From assembly GCA_017443175.1 (NCBI GenBank), contig JAFSOZ010000013.1, positions 124,001 through 188,000 of the forward strand: a stretch of DNA of 64,000 bases, given 5' to 3'. Under the pieces are notes generated by a model. That model made no database searches. It saw only the letters and a list, made by a program, of their open reading frames with translations, and was not told the origin of the DNA. This stretch comes from Bacteroidales bacterium (GTDB lineage Bacteria > Bacteroidota > Bacteroidia > Bacteroidales > WCHB1-69). Shown piece by piece: positions 40,696 to 50,600 of the stretch (within the stretch, counting starts at the first letter, position 1; each line of letters starts with the position of its first letter). The position numbers were made by a program, and so were the translations under genes.

Positions 40696-40722
40696 TTGAT
40701 ATTTTTTTTATTTGTATCTTTG
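40696..40722 (+). promoter_or_regulatory. Promoter for purB
   Basis: TATCTTTG (40715-40722) followed by CACCC, with a TTG at 40696-40698 as a possible -33 element (16-base spacing). The ATG is 28 bases downstream. Confidence 0.6.
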
Positions 40723-40750
40723 CACCCTCACTAATTTAAGACTTTTGCGT

Positions 40751-42049
40751 ATGATACCACGTTATTCCCGTCCCGAAATGAGTTCAGTATGGACAGAAGA
40801 TAATAAATTCAATGCTTACTTGAAAGTTGAAATCGAAGCTGCCGCCGCATGGAGCAAACTCGGTGTAGTGCCTGCCGAAGACGTTCAAAAGCTTCGCGAC
40901 AAAGCCACGTTCAAGGTGGAGCGCATCTATGAAATAGAGCAAGAAACGCGCCACGACATCGTGGCCTTCACGCGTGCCGTGAGCGAGTCGCTGGGCGACG
41001 AGAAAAAATGGGTGCACTACGGACTCACCTCCACCGACGTGGTGGATACCGCCAACGGTTACCTGCTCAAGCAGGCCAACACCATTCTACGTGCCGACCT
41101 TCAACATTTCATGGACATCTTGAAAAAACGCGCTTACGAATTCAAGGACACGCCCTGCATCGGGCGCACGCACGGCGTTCACGCCGACATCACCTCCTTG
41201 GGTCTGAAATGGGCCTTATGGTACGAGGAGATGAAGCGCAACATGGCCCGCTTCGAGGCCGCCGCCGCCGATGTGGAGTGCGGCAAGATCAGCGGGGCCG
41301 TGGGCAACTTCGCCAACACACCGCCGTTTGTGCAAGACTACGTGTGCGAGCAATTGGGCATCCACTCCGCCAACATCTCCACGCAGGTGCTCCAGCGCGA
41401 CCGCCACGCCCACTACATGGCCACCCTGGCGCTCATCGGCTCCACCATGGAACAGATGGCGGTGGAAGTTCGCCACTGGCAGCGCACCGAACTGCGCGAA
41501 GCGGAAGAGGCCTTCGGCAAAGGACAGAAGGGCTCCTCCGCCATGCCGCACAAGCGCAATCCCATCGGAAGCGAGAACATGTGCGGGTGCGCGCGCATCC
41601 TCCGGGGCTACATGGTGAGCTCCTACGAAGACATTCCCCTGTGGCACGAACGCGACATCTCCCACTCCTCCGCCGAACGCATCATGCTCCCCGACGCCAC
41701 CATTTTGCTTGACTACATGCTCAACCGCTTCGGCAAAATATTGGAAAACCTCGTCGTCTTCCCGGAGAACATGCTGAAGCATATCTATATAACTAATAAG
41801 GTCATTTTCGCACAACGCGTCATGACCGCCCTCATCAACAAGGGCTTCGCCCGCGAAAGCGCCTATGATCTGGTACAGCCCATCGCCATGAAGGCCTGGT
41901 TCGACGGCCTCGACTATCAAGAACTTCTCCTCCAAAACGAAACTATTCAACAAAATTTCACACCCGAAGAACTGGCCCAATGCTTCACGCTGGAATACTA
42001 CATGAAGGAGGTACCCACCATTTTTGAGAGGGTGTTTGGGAGAGATTAG
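40751..42049 (+). CDS. purB: Adenylosuccinate lyase
   Basis: 432 aa from the ATG at 40751 (upstream in-frame codons overlap the promoter). PurB cleaves SAICAR and adenylosuccinate, two steps of purine synthesis. Seen: [55 protein letters not shown] with the catalytic His, and the fumarase/lyase signature [16 protein letters not shown]. Length is normal. Confidence 0.96.
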   Translation: MIPRYSRPEMSSVWTEDNKFNAYLKVEIEAAAAWSKLGVVPAEDVQKLRDKATFKVERIYEIEQETRHDIVAFTRAVSESLGDEKKWVHYGLTSTDVVDTANGYLLKQANTILRADLQHFMDILKKRAYEFKDTPCIGRTHGVHADITSLGLKWALWYEEMKRNMARFEAAAADVECGKISGAVGNFANTPPFVQDYVCEQLGIHSANISTQVLQRDRHAHYMATLALIGSTMEQMAVEVRHWQRTELREAEEAFGKGQKGSSAMPHKRNPIGSENMCGCARILRGYMVSSYEDIPLWHERDISHSSAERIMLPDATILLDYMLNRFGKILENLVVFPENMLKHIYITNKVIFAQRVMTALINKGFARESAYDLVQPIAMKAWFDGLDYQELLLQNETIQQNFTPEELAQCFTLEYYMKEVPTIFERVFGRD

Positions 42050-42168
42050 CCGTTGACCGTTGGCTATTTTGGTTTGGAATGCTGAACTTCCACCCCTACT
42101 CCTTCTCCCTACTCCTCTACTCCTCTACTCCTTCACTCCTTCACTCCTTCATTCTCTATTCTTTTTTA
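42049..42168. repeat. Micro-repeat tract between purB and upp
   Basis: Begins with TAGCCGTTGACCGTTGGCT (a similar word lies at 9310-9331) and continues with CTACTCCT and TTCACTCC units to 42160. It ends at the upp -7 box. A reading frame runs through it (from 42079) as a Ser/Leu/Tyr-rich leader to upp, but this is a by-product of the repeat. Confidence 0.75.
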
Positions 42169-42169
42169 C

Positions 42170-42177
42170 TATCTTTG
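42170..42177 (+). promoter_or_regulatory. -7 box for upp
   Basis: TATCTTTG followed by CCCCC, 30 bases before the ATG at 42208. Confidence 0.6.
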
Positions 42178-42207
42178 CCCCCGACAAACGTTGAAAAAAA
42201 CACTACA

Positions 42208-42873
42208 ATGAAAAACAACCTGAACATCCTTGGAAACCGGAATTCTCTTTTTGATGAGTTCATTGCTGAAATCAGAAGTGTTGAAGTTCAGACCGACAGT
42301 ATGCGATTCCGTCGGAATCTGGAACGTATCGGGGAGATCTTCGCCTACGAAATCAGCAAAACGATGAAATTCGAGCCACAGGAGGTTTCCACCCCGCTGG
42401 GCATTGCCGAGATTCCGCGCCTGATGGAGAAGCCCGTGCTGGCTACCATCCTGCGCGCCGGCCTGCCCCTGCACCAGGGTTTGCTCAACTATTTCGATCA
42501 CGGCGAGAATGCCTTCATTTCTGCATTCCGCAAATACTACAAGGACGGCACCTTCGAGATTCAAGTGGACTACATGTCAGCACCTGAGCTCGACGACAAG
42601 ACGCTCATTTTAACAGATTCTATGGTGGCCACGGGCAAGTCCATGCTGTTGGCATACGAGGAGTTGCTGACAAAAGGTGAGCCGAAGCACACGCACATCG
42701 TGAGCATCATCGCCAGCCGCCAGGGCGTGGAGTATTTGCAACATCATCTGAAGCCTTCCAAATGCACGCTCTGGATCGGGGCCATCGACGAGGAACTGAC
42801 CGCACACTCCTTCATTGTGCCCGGTCTCGGCGACGCCGGCGATCTGGCCTACGGCATCAAAACATCTGACTAA
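42208..42873 (+). CDS. upp: Uracil phosphoribosyltransferase
   Basis: 221 aa from the ATG at 42208. Converts uracil and PRPP to UMP (pyrimidine salvage). Seen: the PRPP loop LTDSMVATGKSML, RAGLPLHQGLLNYFD, and the C-terminal uracil-binding segment FIVPGLGDAGDLAYG. The start at 42208 removes a 43-residue leader that is encoded by a micro-repeat and lies partly upstream of the promoter. The stop overlaps the stop of the convergent cyclo-ligase gene by four bases (CTAA). Confidence 0.94.
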   Translation: MKNNLNILGNRNSLFDEFIAEIRSVEVQTDSMRFRRNLERIGEIFAYEISKTMKFEPQEVSTPLGIAEIPRLMEKPVLATILRAGLPLHQGLLNYFDHGENAFISAFRKYYKDGTFEIQVDYMSAPELDDKTLILTDSMVATGKSMLLAYEELLTKGEPKHTHIVSIIASRQGVEYLQHHLKPSKCTLWIGAIDEELTAHSFIVPGLGDAGDLAYGIKTSD

Positions 42874-43394
42874 AGAGAAATTATCTCATCTATAACCTGG
42901 TCATGGGGCTCCGCAGGAACCTCATCCAGCAATTGGAAACTGAAACATATCCCGATGGTCTTCACGTCGGGATATTTTATTAAGAAACGGTCGTAATACC
43001 CCTTGCCGCGTCCCAAACGGTGCCCCTGGCGGTCAAAGGCCATGCCCGGCACTACAATTAAATCAATGGGACCCTCGTAGGGATTGTTCTCCGGTTCCAA
43101 AATATGGAAGTCGCCCTCCACCATGCCGCTGCCGGCGGTCAGCTCCACCGGAATAATATCATCCCCGACAACAGTGGGCAGGATGATGCGCTTGCGGTTG
43201 CGCCACTCCGCGATAAACTCAAGCGTCTGCACCTCATCGGGCAGCGAAGCGTACAGCATTACAATTTCTGCGCGCTGGAAGTCGGGATGTGCCGCCAGTT
43301 TCTGCATAATCTGCACAGATTCCGTCGCCAACTGCTCTTGGGGACAGGCTTTCTTCCGCGCCCGGATCTCTTTCCGAAGGATACTCTTGTCCAT
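42870..43394 (-). CDS. 5-formyltetrahydrofolate cyclo-ligase
   Basis: 174 aa. ATP-dependent conversion of 5-formyl-THF to 5,10-methenyl-THF (folate rescue). The family signature is clear: LRKEIRARKKA at the N-terminus, DLIVVPGMAFDRQGHRLGRG and KGYYDRFL. It is the last gene of a minus-strand run from 52175 and lies 66 bases after the S41 protease start-proximal gap with a micro-repeat. Convergent with upp, sharing CTAA. Confidence 0.93.
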   Translation of the reverse strand: MDKSILRKEIRARKKACPQEQLATESVQIMQKLAAHPDFQRAEIVMLYASLPDEVQTLEFIAEWRNRKRIILPTVVGDDIIPVELTAGSGMVEGDFHILEPENNPYEGPIDLIVVPGMAFDRQGHRLGRGKGYYDRFLIKYPDVKTIGICFSFQLLDEVPAEPHDQVIDEIISL

Positions 43395-43398
43395 GATA

Positions 43399-43440
43399 GT
43401 TGTGAATTGTGAGTAGTGAATTGTGAAATGTGAACTGAAA
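43399..43440. repeat. Micro-repeat tract before the cyclo-ligase gene
   Basis: GTGAATT/GTGAAAT units in quasi-tandem, filling most of the 66-bp gap to the S41 protease gene. Confidence 0.75.
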
Positions 43441-43460
43441 CTGGATTGTTAATTATCGGT

Positions 43461-45041
43461 TCATTTCAGCACTTGCATTGCCTTTTGGATGGTTTCATCG
43501 CTCTGGTTGATGACGGGATAGAAGGCCTCGTTGTTGTACAGGTTTCTCCCAATCAGAGCTTTTATCCAAAGTTTCAATTCATTTTTAGAATTAGCCGTGA
43601 GTTGAGGTACAGGTTTCTTGGTGAGTTTGGTGTAATAGACCAGCATCTGATTCAGTTCCTTGTCAGAAACGGTCGCTTTGGATATGAACGTAGCCGCATC
43701 GGGATACTGTTTCTTAAGATCCACTTTGTGTTCATTGGTATAGTTGAACGCAAACTGGGTAATTGCGGCAGTATTGGCCACCGTGTAGTATCCATCCAAA
43801 TCATTGCCCTGGTGGATAGGCACGAAGTAATCGGGCATAATGCCGCCTCCGCCATACACGGTGCGCCCGCCCACAGTCTTGTACGCAATGGACTTGTCCT
43901 GTTTGATGCTGTCGATGTACTCCATCTCGCCGTGTGCCAGCCGGTCGTAGATTTCCTCGTAGTATGCTTGGGTGCCGTTTTTGTAGTCGCGCTGGATGCA
44001 ACGTCCGCTAGGCGTGTGGTAGCGCGCGGTGGTCAACCGAATAGTCGATTTGTCTGACAGATCGAACTGCCGCTGCACCAGCCCCTTGCCGAAAGAGCGA
44101 CGCCCCACGATGAAGCCCCGGTCGTTGTCCTGCACGGCACCCGCCACAATCTCCGATGCCGATGCGCTGAAGTCGTCGATGAGAACGATGACCTTGCCTG
44201 TCTCAAAGCTGCCCTTGCGGGTGGCATAAAACACCTCCGGGCGCACTTTCAGTCCCTCCACGGAGACAATCTTCTGCTTGCTGGGCAGCAACTCGTCGCA
44301 TACGCCGATAGCCGCATCCAGGAAACCGCCCGCGTTGCCGCGCAAATCCAGAATCATGGCATCCATGCCTTGCCGTTTCAACTTGGCGATAGCCTCCTGG
44401 AATTCCTTGACCGTAGTACTGCCGAACTCGTTCATCTTGATGTAACCCGTGTGGGCATCCAACATGTACGCCACATCAATGGTGTATGTGGGTATCACAT
44501 TTCGCGTAATCTCATACGAATAGGTATCGGCAAAGCCCGGACGACGGACGCCCACCTTCACCTTGGTTCCTTTCTTGCCTCGCAGCAACTTGAAAACTTT
44601 GTCATTGGTAGTCCCGATGATAGATTTGCCATCCACGGAGATGATGCGGTCGCCGGCGCGCACACCCGCTTTCTCAGCCGGGCCTCCGGATATGGTGGCA
44701 ATCACCATCACGGTGTCGTTCATGATGTTGAACTGTATGCCAACCCCTTCGAACGAACCCTCCAAAGATTCCATCATGGTCTTGTTCTCTTCCGGCGTGG
44801 CGTATGCGGAATGCGGATCCAAGCTTTGCAGCACGCTGCTGATGGTAATGTCGTAGATGGAATCAACGTTGACGGAATCCACATAGTAGCGGTTCACGTA
44901 GTTCAGCACCTCGTTCAGCTTGTTATTCTGGGCACCGATAAGGGTCGTTTTGCGCGAGGGCAGGAAATTGACCGCCACCGACACGCCGAACAGGAAGGCG
45001 ATGAGGAGGTATAAAACGAATATCCAATTGTTTTTTTTCAT
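43461..45041 (-). CDS. S41 family C-terminal processing peptidase (CtpA-like)
   Basis: 526 aa from the ATG at 45041; upstream in-frame codons run through DAHPS-CM and a palindromic repeat and are not real. A single N-terminal membrane segment anchors it. PDZ domain at about 95-175 (VGIQFNIMNDTVMVIATISG, AGVRAGDRIISVDG). The S41 core has LDLRGNAGGFL, the nucleophile in SASASEIVAG (about 292-299) and the catalytic Lys319 (RSFGKGLVQ). It trims or degrades envelope proteins. It is the fourth gene of the run that starts at 52175. Confidence 0.93.
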   Translation of the reverse strand: MKKNNWIFVLYLLIAFLFGVSVAVNFLPSRKTTLIGAQNNKLNEVLNYVNRYYVDSVNVDSIYDITISSVLQSLDPHSAYATPEENKTMMESLEGSFEGVGIQFNIMNDTVMVIATISGGPAEKAGVRAGDRIISVDGKSIIGTTNDKVFKLLRGKKGTKVKVGVRRPGFADTYSYEITRNVIPTYTIDVAYMLDAHTGYIKMNEFGSTTVKEFQEAIAKLKRQGMDAMILDLRGNAGGFLDAAIGVCDELLPSKQKIVSVEGLKVRPEVFYATRKGSFETGKVIVLIDDFSASASEIVAGAVQDNDRGFIVGRRSFGKGLVQRQFDLSDKSTIRLTTARYHTPSGRCIQRDYKNGTQAYYEEIYDRLAHGEMEYIDSIKQDKSIAYKTVGGRTVYGGGGIMPDYFVPIHQGNDLDGYYTVANTAAITQFAFNYTNEHKVDLKKQYPDAATFISKATVSDKELNQMLVYYTKLTKKPVPQLTANSKNELKLWIKALIGRNLYNNEAFYPVINQSDETIQKAMQVLK

Positions 45042-45056
45042 ATTCACAAACGTTGG

Positions 45057-45097
45057 TAGAGACGTACGGCCTTGTTGAGACGCACGGCCGTGCGTCT
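45057..45097. repeat. GACGCACGGCCGTGCGTC palindromic repeat with a partial second copy
   Basis: A perfect 20-bp palindrome (45078-45097) preceded by a partial copy (GTAGAGACGTACGGCC, 45057-45072). It resembles the palindrome at 57026-57061 (shared GTAGAGACGCA and TGCGTCT words). It lies between the DAHPS-CM and S41 genes and may act as an mRNA hairpin. Confidence 0.8.
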
Positions 45098-45103
45098 TTA
45101 CGA

Positions 45104-46123
45104 TTATTTTTGTCGTTGTATCGACGCCTGGTGCAACAATTCCAAAAATTGCGTCAGAAACTCGCGATAGGCAGGGTCCTGGCCCTCTTTGAGGTAGCGT
45201 TCCTTGACCTGCTGCCATTGTTGGGGTTGCACCACGGGCAGGTTGTTCTCTTTCTTGATGTGGGCAATCTCGTCCACAATCTCCATGCGCTTGGCCAGCA
45301 ACTCGCTCAGTTGCGTATCGACATGCTCCAGCAAAGCGCGTTGCTTGATGAGGTCGGCGTTGGGCGCATTGATCTTGAAGGTGAGGTTTTGGATAAGGTT
45401 TCCCCACTCTTCCGGAGTGATCTGTTGTTCAGCGTCGCTCAAAGCCTCCGAAGGATTGCAATGGCACTCCATCATCAGCCCGTTGAAACCATAGTTAAGA
45501 GCCAGTTGGGCTATTTGCGAAATCCACTTCGTCTGCCCGCACAGATGAGATGGATCACAGAGAATCGGCAATTCAGGGAAAGAGACTTTGAGGTCAATGG
45601 GAATTTCCCAGCAAGGAGCGTTGCGATAGATATTTTCGTTGCTGTCAGCGAAACCGCGATGCACGGCCATCACTTGCTCCACGCCGGCCTGGAGGAAACG
45701 CTCGATGTTGCCCTGCCACAGTTTGAGGTCGGGCACCAGCGGGTTTTTGACCAGGATGGTGAAGGGTTTGCCTTTCACGGCATCGGCTATTTTCTGCACG
45801 CTGGCAGGGTTCACAGCCGTGCGCGCCCCCACCCACAAGGCAGTAATGCCAGCCTTCTCGCACTGTTCCACCTGCGCAGGGGTCATCACTTCCGTGCACA
45901 CGCGGAAACCGAACCTCCGCTGCACCTCCCCGAGCCATGTCAGGCCCCGCTCCCCCACTCCTGTGAAACTGTCGGGATTACTGCGCGGCTTCCACACACC
46001 CGCACGAAAGAAGTCCAACAACAACCCTTGACGAGTCGTCACCTCGTGCAACTGCTCGGCAGTGGTCATGAGTTGCGACTCGTTTTCCACTGCGCACGGC
46101 CCCGCTATCAGAATCGGCTTCAT
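45104..46123 (-). CDS. Bifunctional DAHP synthase - chorismate mutase
   Basis: 339 aa from the ATG at 46123. The N-terminal part (about 1-250) is a class I-beta DAHP synthase (PILIAGPCAVE, RAGVWKPRSNPDSF, VGARTAVNP, PILCDPSHLCG). It joins PEP and erythrose-4-phosphate. The C-terminal 85 residues are an AroQ-type chorismate mutase (ELLAKRMEIVDEIAHIKKEN). This order is known from Porphyromonas and Prevotella, where the mutase domain gives prephenate control over the synthase. The ATG lies two bases after the stop of the 1489-aa gene, so translation is probably coupled. Confidence 0.93.
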   Translation of the reverse strand: MKPILIAGPCAVENESQLMTTAEQLHEVTTRQGLLLDFFRAGVWKPRSNPDSFTGVGERGLTWLGEVQRRFGFRVCTEVMTPAQVEQCEKAGITALWVGARTAVNPASVQKIADAVKGKPFTILVKNPLVPDLKLWQGNIERFLQAGVEQVMAVHRGFADSNENIYRNAPCWEIPIDLKVSFPELPILCDPSHLCGQTKWISQIAQLALNYGFNGLMMECHCNPSEALSDAEQQITPEEWGNLIQNLTFKINAPNADLIKQRALLEHVDTQLSELLAKRMEIVDEIAHIKKENNLPVVQPQQWQQVKERYLKEGQDPAYREFLTQFLELLHQASIQRQK

Positions 46124-46125
46124 GC

Positions 46126-49100
46126 TTAATCTTCCTCCTCCTCTTCTATGTTGGTGAAATACTTTTTCACAAACTTGTTTTTCCATCCGATATTGCCCAA
46201 CTTGTAAGAAAATGAAGGCAGCCCTTTGGCATTGTCCGGAGCCAAAGATTTGTTCTTCGGCTTGGTATTCTTGATGGCTTCGTTGAAAACCTTGTCGGAA
46301 GAATAGCCCGACACTACATTATTGTCGAACTGGAAATAGTAATACTGGTTGTCGAACACGAAATAGAGATACAACTTGTTGCGCGAGCCCCTCTTCTCAA
46401 TCACAATGCGGCCCGGCACCATCTTGTAAACCGTCTTGGCGCCGCAGATAATCAACGGCAATGTGGTCTGCGACTTGAAAGTGGATTGCTCTTTGTCCCA
46501 TTCAAAGTCAATATTGGAGAAGAGGAACTTCACCTGCAAAGCATCGGGCAGACGACGTTGCGTGCCCAAGGCCACGTTGCGCGTGTAACGCTGGTATTCG
46601 GCTTTACCTAATATATTATATAGGGCCATGTCGTAAGCCTGGTCGGAGGAAACATCCACAAAATCCAGCGTGGTACTGTTCTCCAAGGCTTTGTTCATGC
46701 TCTTCATGGATTCCTCATTGAAGAAGAAATCGATGGAGGTGGTGAGGTGCATCTCGGCAGAATCGGCCATCATGTAGTTGATGATGGTACCGTTGGTGAC
46801 GAAGCTCACACGGCCCAACTTGGTACCCATGTCGATGGTGCCGGTACCGGTGGACACACAATTGTCAGTGTTCAACGTGATGATGTTGCCCGGCACAGTG
46901 GGATCCTGCAGTTTCTCCAAGGAAGCGGCTTTGTATTCGTGGGTTTCCTTGTCGTAGGTGATATAGCCGAACACGTTGATGTACTCAGCATCGTTGAACT
47001 CGTCCTTGGCTTCACCGAAGGCGGTATAGATTCGTCCCGTCTTGTTGGAGGAAGTGATGGCCACCACCACCTTGCGGTCGTCCATGTCCTTGGTGCGCTC
47101 GTGCACTTGCAGCATGATGTTGTTAGGATCGACCTGTTGCAGTATCTTCATCGGTGCGTGATGTATGGAATCGCAGCCGTGGCGGATTTCCACGCCGCCG
47201 AAGTAAGAGAGAAACGGCTGGGTGCTGTGCAGTTCGGCACGTCCGCTGAAACCGAAATGGTCGCTGAACTGGAATTCCTTCTCGGCGGGAATCCTGGCAT
47301 CACCGAAGGTCTCCTTGTTGAAATAGATGGTGTCGAAGTAGAGTTTTTGCACGCGCTGGTTCTCGTCCACATAATCATAGTAGCCGTTAGCGTAGAACTT
47401 GGTGGCGGTTTGGACACGGGTATAGCAATCGTAGAGCTCGTGGTACTTATTGTCGCGTCCAGCCAAAATGCGCGATTTCTGCAGCGGGTCCATGGCCGCC
47501 TTCTCGCGGATAATCAAATCACCGTGAGCCGGAACCACCGCCGCATCACCGACATTGATGTAACGCACGCCATGGGCATAAATCACATTCTTGGTGAAAT
47601 CGAACTCCGCACTCAAGGCTGGGAAATGATAACCCACCGACGGGTCCGCGGCATACATCTCGTTCTCTAAGCTCTGCATGTCCACCAAATCACGGGTCGG
47701 CGTATTGTCTATGTCCACATCTTTGTACGGGTCATCCCACTTGAACCTCAACAACGTGGAGTCAATAGGATCCCATTCAAATTCAGAGGAGGTGGCTTTG
47801 ATTTCATTTTTCACAAAATAGACGATGGAGGCGGTGCCGTTAGCCTTGAAATTACCCTTTCGCGTTTCGAAGTCAATATGCGAGTTATAGTTGTCAGTGG
47901 AAAATGCAATGTCCTCGCCTTTGCTGATGTCGTAAATCCGCAGGTTGGCAGTGTCGGCCAACAACTCGTGATGCTTGAAGTTGAACAGTCGGGAGGAGAT
48001 GTCGGCGCGCCCAAACTTGACAATGCCCGTGCCCTGCATACCCGACGGGGTGATCTTGGAGTTGCCCGTCAGTTGCGTTTCATTGAACACATTCATCGGA
48101 CTCTTGATGGTGTGTACAAACATCTGGTCTTGGTACGGTTCCCAGTGCAGATAACCGTCGTCCATGCTGGCGGGCGGGAATTCCACACCACCCTGCCGTT
48201 CTTCCACCACATGGTTGTTGGCCGCACCGTTGGTGGAATCCAAATAGAACACCAGACTGTCGGAAATGGTGTGGGAAGTGATATAGTCAATCTGTCCGTT
48301 GCCGCGCAAGCCCCGGTTACTCATGTCAATGATGCCCTTATACGAACCTTTGGTGCCATACATTGGCAGGCCTTCGGTATGGTGCGTGAAACCGAAGGAG
48401 AAATCGGGCTGCACCTTCAAAGGCTCTGCAATATCAGGGAAGATGCCTCCGGATATAAGCGAGCCGGTGAACTTCATGGAATCTATGACAAAGTTGTCCA
48501 GGTTGACAATGCGGAACTTGTTGACGGCATAGTAGAAACGGTCGCGGGTATATACGCCGCCGAGCACATAGGGCTGATCGTAGAACACCTTGCCGCCTTT
48601 GCGCGCTTCGAAAATCGGATATTCAGGATAGTCGGTCATGCCGGACTTGTTGCCTGGGGCATCCACATACAGCACGCCCGACAGCTCTTCGATACGGCCA
48701 CGCACTTGCCGCAACGGATAGTCGCCGTACATGTCCATCTGGCCGTTCTTGTCCTCCACGTACATAATCAACGTGTCTATCACATTCATATCAACCATAA
48801 AACGGTCGTAGTTGAACTCGCAGTTGTGGGCTATAAAATCGAAAAGACCGCCGATGACACGCCCTGAGAAGGTCATGTCGCGGTTCTTCTTCACCGTAAC
48901 TCTTTCGTTCATGGGATAGACATTGACAATCTGCGGATCGCTGAGCACAAAAAACTCGCAACCGGTGATTTTCAAATCGTTGGTCAGCAGGTCCAAGGAG
49001 GCATAATGGGTCTTGGACTCCAAACGGATGTAGTCGTAATCTTTCTTCTTAACCTGGTTGTTCAGATATTGGGAAATCTTAGAACGGAAGTGGATGCGGT

Positions 49101-50595
49101 TGTTGTTCACATCATACTCGATAAAACCGCGCGCGGCAAAATCGATCATCATGGCCTTGATATCCAACGGCGGCTTATTGAACCAGCGGATGACATCCTC
49201 AATGGTGACATCCTCATAACCTGCGGAATAGAACAGCTGCCAAAGCGTATAGAGCGGGTTCACGGTGTTGACGCCGGCAATCTCGTGCATCACCGACTCG
49301 TCGTAATAGTTCTGTGACTCGAAAAAGGCCGACTGTTCGCTCGTGTTGCCCACGATGGGCCTGAACTCGATGCGCTGCTCGTTGGTGTTCCATTGGATGG
49401 ACTCCACCGTAATGTCCAACTTGTGGTAGGAATCAAAGAAAGGAGAACGTCCCACACCCTGTTTGGGTCGGGAGATGAGGAGCTCTTTGGTCTCGTTGTT
49501 GTACTTGAAAGTAGCTGCCGGATGAAAGATGGAATCCTCTTCAATGTAAATGCTCACCTTGGCATCCTCGGACAGCAGGTTCGTGGGGCGGATCAAAAAA
49601 CTATGGGATGCGGCACGGATGATGACATCCTTGTCGCGCATAATAGTGACACTGCAGAGGGTGTCGCCGGAAGATGTACCATAGATGGAAGCTCCGCGCA
49701 GCTCAAAACCGCCCACATAGTTCACATCGGCATAAAGGTTGTTGATGGCAATGGTCTTGTCGTTGCTGATAAAGCGCGGGTACGTGGCCTTCTCCTCCGA
49801 ACTGGGGAGCACCGCCTTGTCGATCACGGTGCCTATGATGGGATGGCTGAAAAGCTTGGGGTAATGGAATGCCACATTCTCGGCCTGCACTTTCGGGAAG
49901 CGCATGTCAATGTCAAAATCCTTCAGTTCGGCTTTCACATTGTTGGGAAGCCCGGCACGATCCCAATAGGTGATGCCCTGCTTGGCTGCGAATTTGGTTT
50001 TAGCAGGATAGTATCTGCCCGTGACCTCCATCACCATCAGGCTGTCCTTTACCGAATAGCCCAACAGATCCACACGCTTGAAGTCAAAATAGGGTTCCTG
50101 GTCGAAGCCCATCACCTCGGCCTGGCCATCGACCACCCATTTCACGTTGTCTTCCTGATTGAGAATGCTGCTTTTGAAGAAACGCTCGTAGAGCAGCATG
50201 TTCTTCTGGAATTGGGTTACATTGTGGGTGGCGTGATACTCCACCGTCTTTACCCACGTCTCCGTTTCGGAAGCATACTCACCCGTCACGAAGGCCATGT
50301 AGGCGTGCATGTAGGACTGGAACTGCGGAATGGGGCGAAACTTGTGCCGCACCAAGGCGTTGGCCTCCTGGATGAAGGCCAGTTGGTTCTCGTAGTCAAT
50401 GGAGGTGGTCCAGAATGCCGTGAACTCGTCCAGCATGTCATTGGCCTCTTTCTGGCGGTCCTTAGAGACCGTGGCCAGATACGATTTCATCTCCTCAACC
50501 GTCTTGGAAGGGTCATTGGAGAATGAATTGAAACGCTGCGCCGAGACGGTGAGAACCGTGCATAGCACAGCCAGTATCAGGAGTGATTTTTTCAT
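46126..50595 (-). CDS. 1489-aa secreted protein of unknown function
   Basis: Signal peptide ends at LTVSAQ. I recognise no domain with certainty. The N-terminal 150 residues look helical (KSYLATVSKDRQKEANDML). The rest is rich in beta strands with recurrent patterns such as FDFKRVDLLGY, ENVAFHYPKLFSHP and SHIDFETRKGNFKA. A short helical part (EDVTIEDVIRWFNKPPLDI, about 460-510) resembles a winged-helix. The C-terminus is acidic (IEEEEED). No T9SS sorting domain. It is second in the run, five bases after the PepSY-like gene and two bases before DAHPS-CM. Large periplasmic or outer-membrane scaffold is a guess. Confidence 0.7.
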   Translation of the reverse strand: MKKSLLILAVLCTVLTVSAQRFNSFSNDPSKTVEEMKSYLATVSKDRQKEANDMLDEFTAFWTTSIDYENQLAFIQEANALVRHKFRPIPQFQSYMHAYMAFVTGEYASETETWVKTVEYHATHNVTQFQKNMLLYERFFKSSILNQEDNVKWVVDGQAEVMGFDQEPYFDFKRVDLLGYSVKDSLMVMEVTGRYYPAKTKFAAKQGITYWDRAGLPNNVKAELKDFDIDMRFPKVQAENVAFHYPKLFSHPIIGTVIDKAVLPSSEEKATYPRFISNDKTIAINNLYADVNYVGGFELRGASIYGTSSGDTLCSVTIMRDKDVIIRAASHSFLIRPTNLLSEDAKVSIYIEEDSIFHPAATFKYNNETKELLISRPKQGVGRSPFFDSYHKLDITVESIQWNTNEQRIEFRPIVGNTSEQSAFFESQNYYDESVMHEIAGVNTVNPLYTLWQLFYSAGYEDVTIEDVIRWFNKPPLDIKAMMIDFAARGFIEYDVNNNRIHFRSKISQYLNNQVKKKDYDYIRLESKTHYASLDLLTNDLKITGCEFFVLSDPQIVNVYPMNERVTVKKNRDMTFSGRVIGGLFDFIAHNCEFNYDRFMVDMNVIDTLIMYVEDKNGQMDMYGDYPLRQVRGRIEELSGVLYVDAPGNKSGMTDYPEYPIFEARKGGKVFYDQPYVLGGVYTRDRFYYAVNKFRIVNLDNFVIDSMKFTGSLISGGIFPDIAEPLKVQPDFSFGFTHHTEGLPMYGTKGSYKGIIDMSNRGLRGNGQIDYITSHTISDSLVFYLDSTNGAANNHVVEERQGGVEFPPASMDDGYLHWEPYQDQMFVHTIKSPMNVFNETQLTGNSKITPSGMQGTGIVKFGRADISSRLFNFKHHELLADTANLRIYDISKGEDIAFSTDNYNSHIDFETRKGNFKANGTASIVYFVKNEIKATSSEFEWDPIDSTLLRFKWDDPYKDVDIDNTPTRDLVDMQSLENEMYAADPSVGYHFPALSAEFDFTKNVIYAHGVRYINVGDAAVVPAHGDLIIREKAAMDPLQKSRILAGRDNKYHELYDCYTRVQTATKFYANGYYDYVDENQRVQKLYFDTIYFNKETFGDARIPAEKEFQFSDHFGFSGRAELHSTQPFLSYFGGVEIRHGCDSIHHAPMKILQQVDPNNIMLQVHERTKDMDDRKVVVAITSSNKTGRIYTAFGEAKDEFNDAEYINVFGYITYDKETHEYKAASLEKLQDPTVPGNIITLNTDNCVSTGTGTIDMGTKLGRVSFVTNGTIINYMMADSAEMHLTTSIDFFFNEESMKSMNKALENSTTLDFVDVSSDQAYDMALYNILGKAEYQRYTRNVALGTQRRLPDALQVKFLFSNIDFEWDKEQSTFKSQTTLPLIICGAKTVYKMVPGRIVIEKRGSRNKLYLYFVFDNQYYYFQFDNNVVSGYSSDKVFNEAIKNTKPKNKSLAPDNAKGLPSFSYKLGNIGWKNKFVKKYFTNIEEEEED

Positions 50596-50600
50596 GCCGA

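Noticed and set aside
42079..42207. 43-residue leader of uracil phosphoribosyltransferase
   Set aside because: Encoded by a micro-repeat, and begins upstream of the -7 box at 42170; family alignment supports the ATG at 42208.
45042..45407. 122-residue N-terminal extension of the S41 protease
   Set aside because: It overlaps DAHPS-CM and the palindromic repeat and is Arg/Pro-rich; the membrane anchor starts at the ATG at 45041.
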